Below, in pieces: positions 29,942 through 31,687 of a stretch of DNA of 31,687 nucleotides. The notes beneath the pieces were generated by a model. That model saw only the letters and a program-made list of their open reading frames with translations. It made no database searches and was not told the DNA's origin. Position 1 is the first letter of the stretch. Each line of letters begins with the position of its first letter. Source of the stretch: a virus; the IMG/VR virus record IMGVR_UViG_3300025168_000024, positions 1 to 31,687 of that record. One strand, written 5' to 3'. The position numbers and the translations under genes were made by a program.

Positions 29942-30219
29942 GTAAGCGAGATCCGAGAATAAAAAGGTTGGGTGTCGCAGGATATAACAAGCCAAAGAAA
30001 ACGCCAAGTCACTCGACTAAAAGCCATGTTGTATTAGCAAAGGTCGGAGATAAGGTTAAAACGATTAGATTTGGTCAGCAGGGTGTTAAGGGCGCAGGAA
30101 AAAACCCTCGAACTGCTGAACAGAAAGCTAGGAGAAAGTCTTTCTTAGCTCGACATAGAAAGAACATCCAGAAAGGTCGAATGAGTGCGGCTTTTTGGGC
30201 TGCAAAGGTTAAATGGTGA
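29938..30219 (+). CDS. Basic small protein (93 aa), DUF6321-like
   Basis: 93 residues. GVAGYNKPKKTPSHSTKSHV, KTIRFGQQGVKGAGKNPRTA and GRMSAAFWAAKVKW form a recognisable pattern of DUF6321-like proteins. The R-F-G-Q-Q-G-V core and the C-terminal W-x-x-K-V-K-W are striking. Overlap of 4 bases with the previous gene. Function unknown, and the strong conservation of the family suggests a defined role in the virion. Confidence 0.68.
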   Translation: MSKRDPRIKRLGVAGYNKPKKTPSHSTKSHVVLAKVGDKVKTIRFGQQGVKGAGKNPRTAEQKARRKSFLARHRKNIQKGRMSAAFWAAKVKW

Positions 30220-30223
30220 TAAA

Positions 30224-30454
30224 ATGAATCTTATTAAGATAAAGCATAAAGGCTCAAAAGATGGATGGGCGCTAGTCAATGAGGCAGATTTCGACAGCAA
30301 GAAACACGAGCGTTTTGAGGGCGAACCAAAACGAGCAAGGAATGATAAAGGTCAACTCATAGCAGATGATCCATCAACTCCTGATGTAAATGAAGCATAT
30401 GAAAGTGGCAAAAAGCCAGTAAAGAAGAAGAAAACGTCTACTAAGAAGGGATAA
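30224..30454 (+). CDS. Lys-rich small protein (76 aa)
   Basis: 76 residues from the ATG at 30224 (MNLIKIKHKGSKDGWALVNE). An in-frame start at 30185 lies inside the previous gene and is less likely. KHERFEGEPKRARNDKGQLI and a Lys tail follow. It resembles the short K-x-x-G-W-A-x-V-N-x-x-D-F head-associated proteins placed before the connector genes of siphoviruses. Role uncertain. Confidence 0.6.
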   Translation: MNLIKIKHKGSKDGWALVNEADFDSKKHERFEGEPKRARNDKGQLIADDPSTPDVNEAYESGKKPVKKKKTSTKKG

Positions 30455-30457
30455 GTC

Positions 30458-30958
30458 ATGGCGATAGTTACAACAGTAGGCGGCACAACAACAAACAGCT
30501 TTATTACTGTGGCTGAATACGAGGCTTTCTGGACAGAGAGAAACGTAAATATTTCGGGTAATACAGCCGCAAAGGAATCTCAACTGGTTCAAGCTGCTGA
30601 TTATATAAACAGAAGTTATACTTTTGTCGGTGAGCAACAATATCGCTATCAGGCGATGGTTTGGCCTCGTTTGACAGGTATTTATCTCGTTAAAGATTTC
30701 CCTATCGATCCTGATTTTATTCCACAGGATATAAAAGATGCTCAAGCAGAGTTAGCTTATATTATTCATCAGGGAACAAACGTATTTGCTACGGTCACAG
30801 GTGGCGCAAAGGTTCGAGAGAAGAACAAAGCAGGGCCAGTAGAAACAGAAGTCGAGTTTACCAACTTTAGAGAAACGCCTCGATTTGTGGCGATTGAAGG
30901 ATTGCTTTCGCCATATACTATTTACGGTGGCGCTCAACTTAAAATGGTGCGCGGATGA
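30458..30958 (+). CDS. Head-tail adaptor (DnaT-like family)
   Basis: 166 residues. TTTNSFITVAEYEAFWTERN (11-30) and AADYINRSYTFVGEQQYRYQ (46-65), then RLTGIYLVKDFPIDPDFIPQ, are the pattern of phage connector proteins annotated as DnaT-like in databases. It would sit on the portal as adaptor. The name does not imply a replication role. It precedes the head-closure-like gene with a 4-base overlap. Confidence 0.78.
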   Translation: MAIVTTVGGTTTNSFITVAEYEAFWTERNVNISGNTAAKESQLVQAADYINRSYTFVGEQQYRYQAMVWPRLTGIYLVKDFPIDPDFIPQDIKDAQAELAYIIHQGTNVFATVTGGAKVREKNKAGPVETEVEFTNFRETPRFVAIEGLLSPYTIYGGAQLKMVRG

Positions 30959-31326
30959 GTACAACAGTCACAGCAATCTCAGATGCAGCTTTCGATGCCG
31001 TTGATATAGCGGTAACGGATGTTATCTTTGACGCTGATGTAGAATATGAAACGCAAGGAACTTATAATCCTGCAACAGGTACTTATTCAGTTACAACAAC
31101 AACTCTCACAGGCAGAGCTTTATTTGATACTAGTACTCCTGCCAGAGATATATTTCCTGATTCGATTATCGGCTCTAATCGTCAGCTTGTTTTGTTGGAG
31201 GGTTTTAGCGAGGTTATAAAGGAAGGATACAAGCTAACTATTTCATCGATTGATTATGAAATAAAAGCAGCACAGAAGGTTGTCGGGTCTATTTCACTTC
31301 AATATGGAGTGGCGTTGCAGAAATGA
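30955..31326 (+). CDS. Head closure / stopper-like protein
   Basis: 123 residues, beta-rich and acidic at the N-terminus (AISDAAFDAVDIAVTDVIFD). The rest alternates strands (GRALFDTSTPARDIFPDS; LTISSIDYEIKAAQKVVG) as expected for a small barrel of the head-closure type. Its place between adaptor and gp10-like gene supports the role. A direct family match is uncertain. Confidence 0.62.
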   Translation: MSTTVTAISDAAFDAVDIAVTDVIFDADVEYETQGTYNPATGTYSVTTTTLTGRALFDTSTPARDIFPDSIIGSNRQLVLLEGFSEVIKEGYKLTISSIDYEIKAAQKVVGSISLQYGVALQK

Positions 31327-31687
31327 GTTATAAGAATTTTGAGATAAAGCTAAACAAAGATTTAGTCGATACCGATGAAAAGATCGAGGACGTTATCTCA
31401 TTGATTGCTATGGATAGTTTGCGAGGTATTGTTTTAAAGTCTCCTGTTGATTTTGGAACATTTAGAAGAAACTGGATCGTTAGCAAAAATAGAATGAACC
31501 CTGCAACTATTAAGGGTGTAGATAAAACAGGAACACAAACGATTGCTAAAGGTACACAGACAATAGAGACTTTTGAGTATAAGAAAGATAAATCAATTAT
31601 TATTCAAAATAATCTGCCTTATGGAAATAGGTTAGAAAATGGATGGTCTAAGAAAGCTCCGAAAGGTATGGTTGCACTAACGTTAGC
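31323..31687 (+). CDS. HK97 gp10-like neck/tail-completion protein, 5' part (continues at 1-164)
   Basis: The frame starts at 31323, overlapping the previous stop (ATGA), and stays open to the window end. Crossing the 127-bp overlap it continues to the TGA at 162-164, giving 133 residues. LKSPVDFGTFRRNW (residues 38-51) is the family signature, with a basic, helical N-terminus and a C-terminus ending in a Lys/Arg-rich helix. It joins the connector to the tail. Confidence 0.85.
   Translation, partial: MSYKNFEIKLNKDLVDTDEKIEDVISLIAMDSLRGIVLKSPVDFGTFRRNWIVSKNRMNPATIKGVDKTGTQTIAKGTQTIETFEYKKDKSIIIQNNLPYGNRLENGWSKKAPKGMVALTL
31561..31687. repeat. Terminal direct repeat, right copy (circular-assembly overlap)
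   Basis: Identical to bases 1-127. Removing one copy gives a 31,560-bp circular map with an intact gene across the join. Confidence 0.95.

Noticed and set aside
30458-30958. DnaT-like name as evidence for a primosome protein
   Set aside because: The position among connector genes and the sequence pattern fit the head-tail adaptor family that carries this misleading name.

Overview
The window is one complete tailed-phage genome from an assembled circular contig. Bases 1-127 recur exactly at 31561-31687, so the real map is a circle of 31,560 bp, and the gene cut by the window edges (31323 onward, continuing at 1-164) is intact. Gene order (terS, terL, portal, MuF-like protein, scaffold, P22-type coat protein, connectors, tail tube, frameshifted tail chaperone, short tape measure, tail tip) indicates a small siphovirus. 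The moderate-to-low GC, the basic post-capsid proteins, the S74 fibre with 17-residue repeats and several small families suggest a marine bacterial host. The host itself cannot be named from the sequence.

Layout. 1-4132: head completion, tail terminator, tail tube, tail chaperones with a -1 slippery site, tape measure. 4133-10453: tail tip, J-like tip protein, S74-type fibre. 10458-13399: small membrane proteins, an EF-hand membrane protein, a 3TM holin and a T7-type amidase (lysis). 13377-16580 (minus): a VUT/YhhQ-type queuosine-precursor transporter, a DpdA/TGT-like transglycosylase and a translationally coupled train of small early genes. 16763-17203: a rusA-type resolvase on plus. 17176-19417 (minus): Ref-like HNH nuclease, a DUF1367-like protein, SSB, a probable single-strand annealing protein and companions. 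19507-20935: an XRE regulator, a lambda-O-like initiator carrying four iterons inside its gene, and a partner protein. 21098-22303: a ParB-methyltransferase fusion. 22290-31687: packaging and head genes, including five or six very basic or lysine-rich small proteins after the coat gene.

How it fits together. No integrase, DNA polymerase or replicative helicase is visible, so replication probably recruits host machinery at an origin inside the initiator gene. SSB, the annealing protein, RusA and the HNH protein would handle recombination intermediates. Two independent DNA-modification routes (7-deazaguanine insertion fed by a salvage transporter, and a methyltransferase) would protect the genome from restriction. 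Two divergent control regions, 16581-16762 and 19418-19506, share a duplicated sequence block and probably form one regulon, possibly run by the 59-residue XRE protein.

The most interesting points are the VUT + DpdA pair, the iteron origin with repeats kept in three reading frames, an H-type pseudoknot-like leader before the tail chaperone, the A AAA AAC frameshift, the zincin domain fused to the MuF-like head protein, the EF-hand lysis-cassette protein and the basic-protein cassette. No stretch longer than 300 bases lacks a gene; the longest intergenic gaps are 16581-16762 and 20936-21097.
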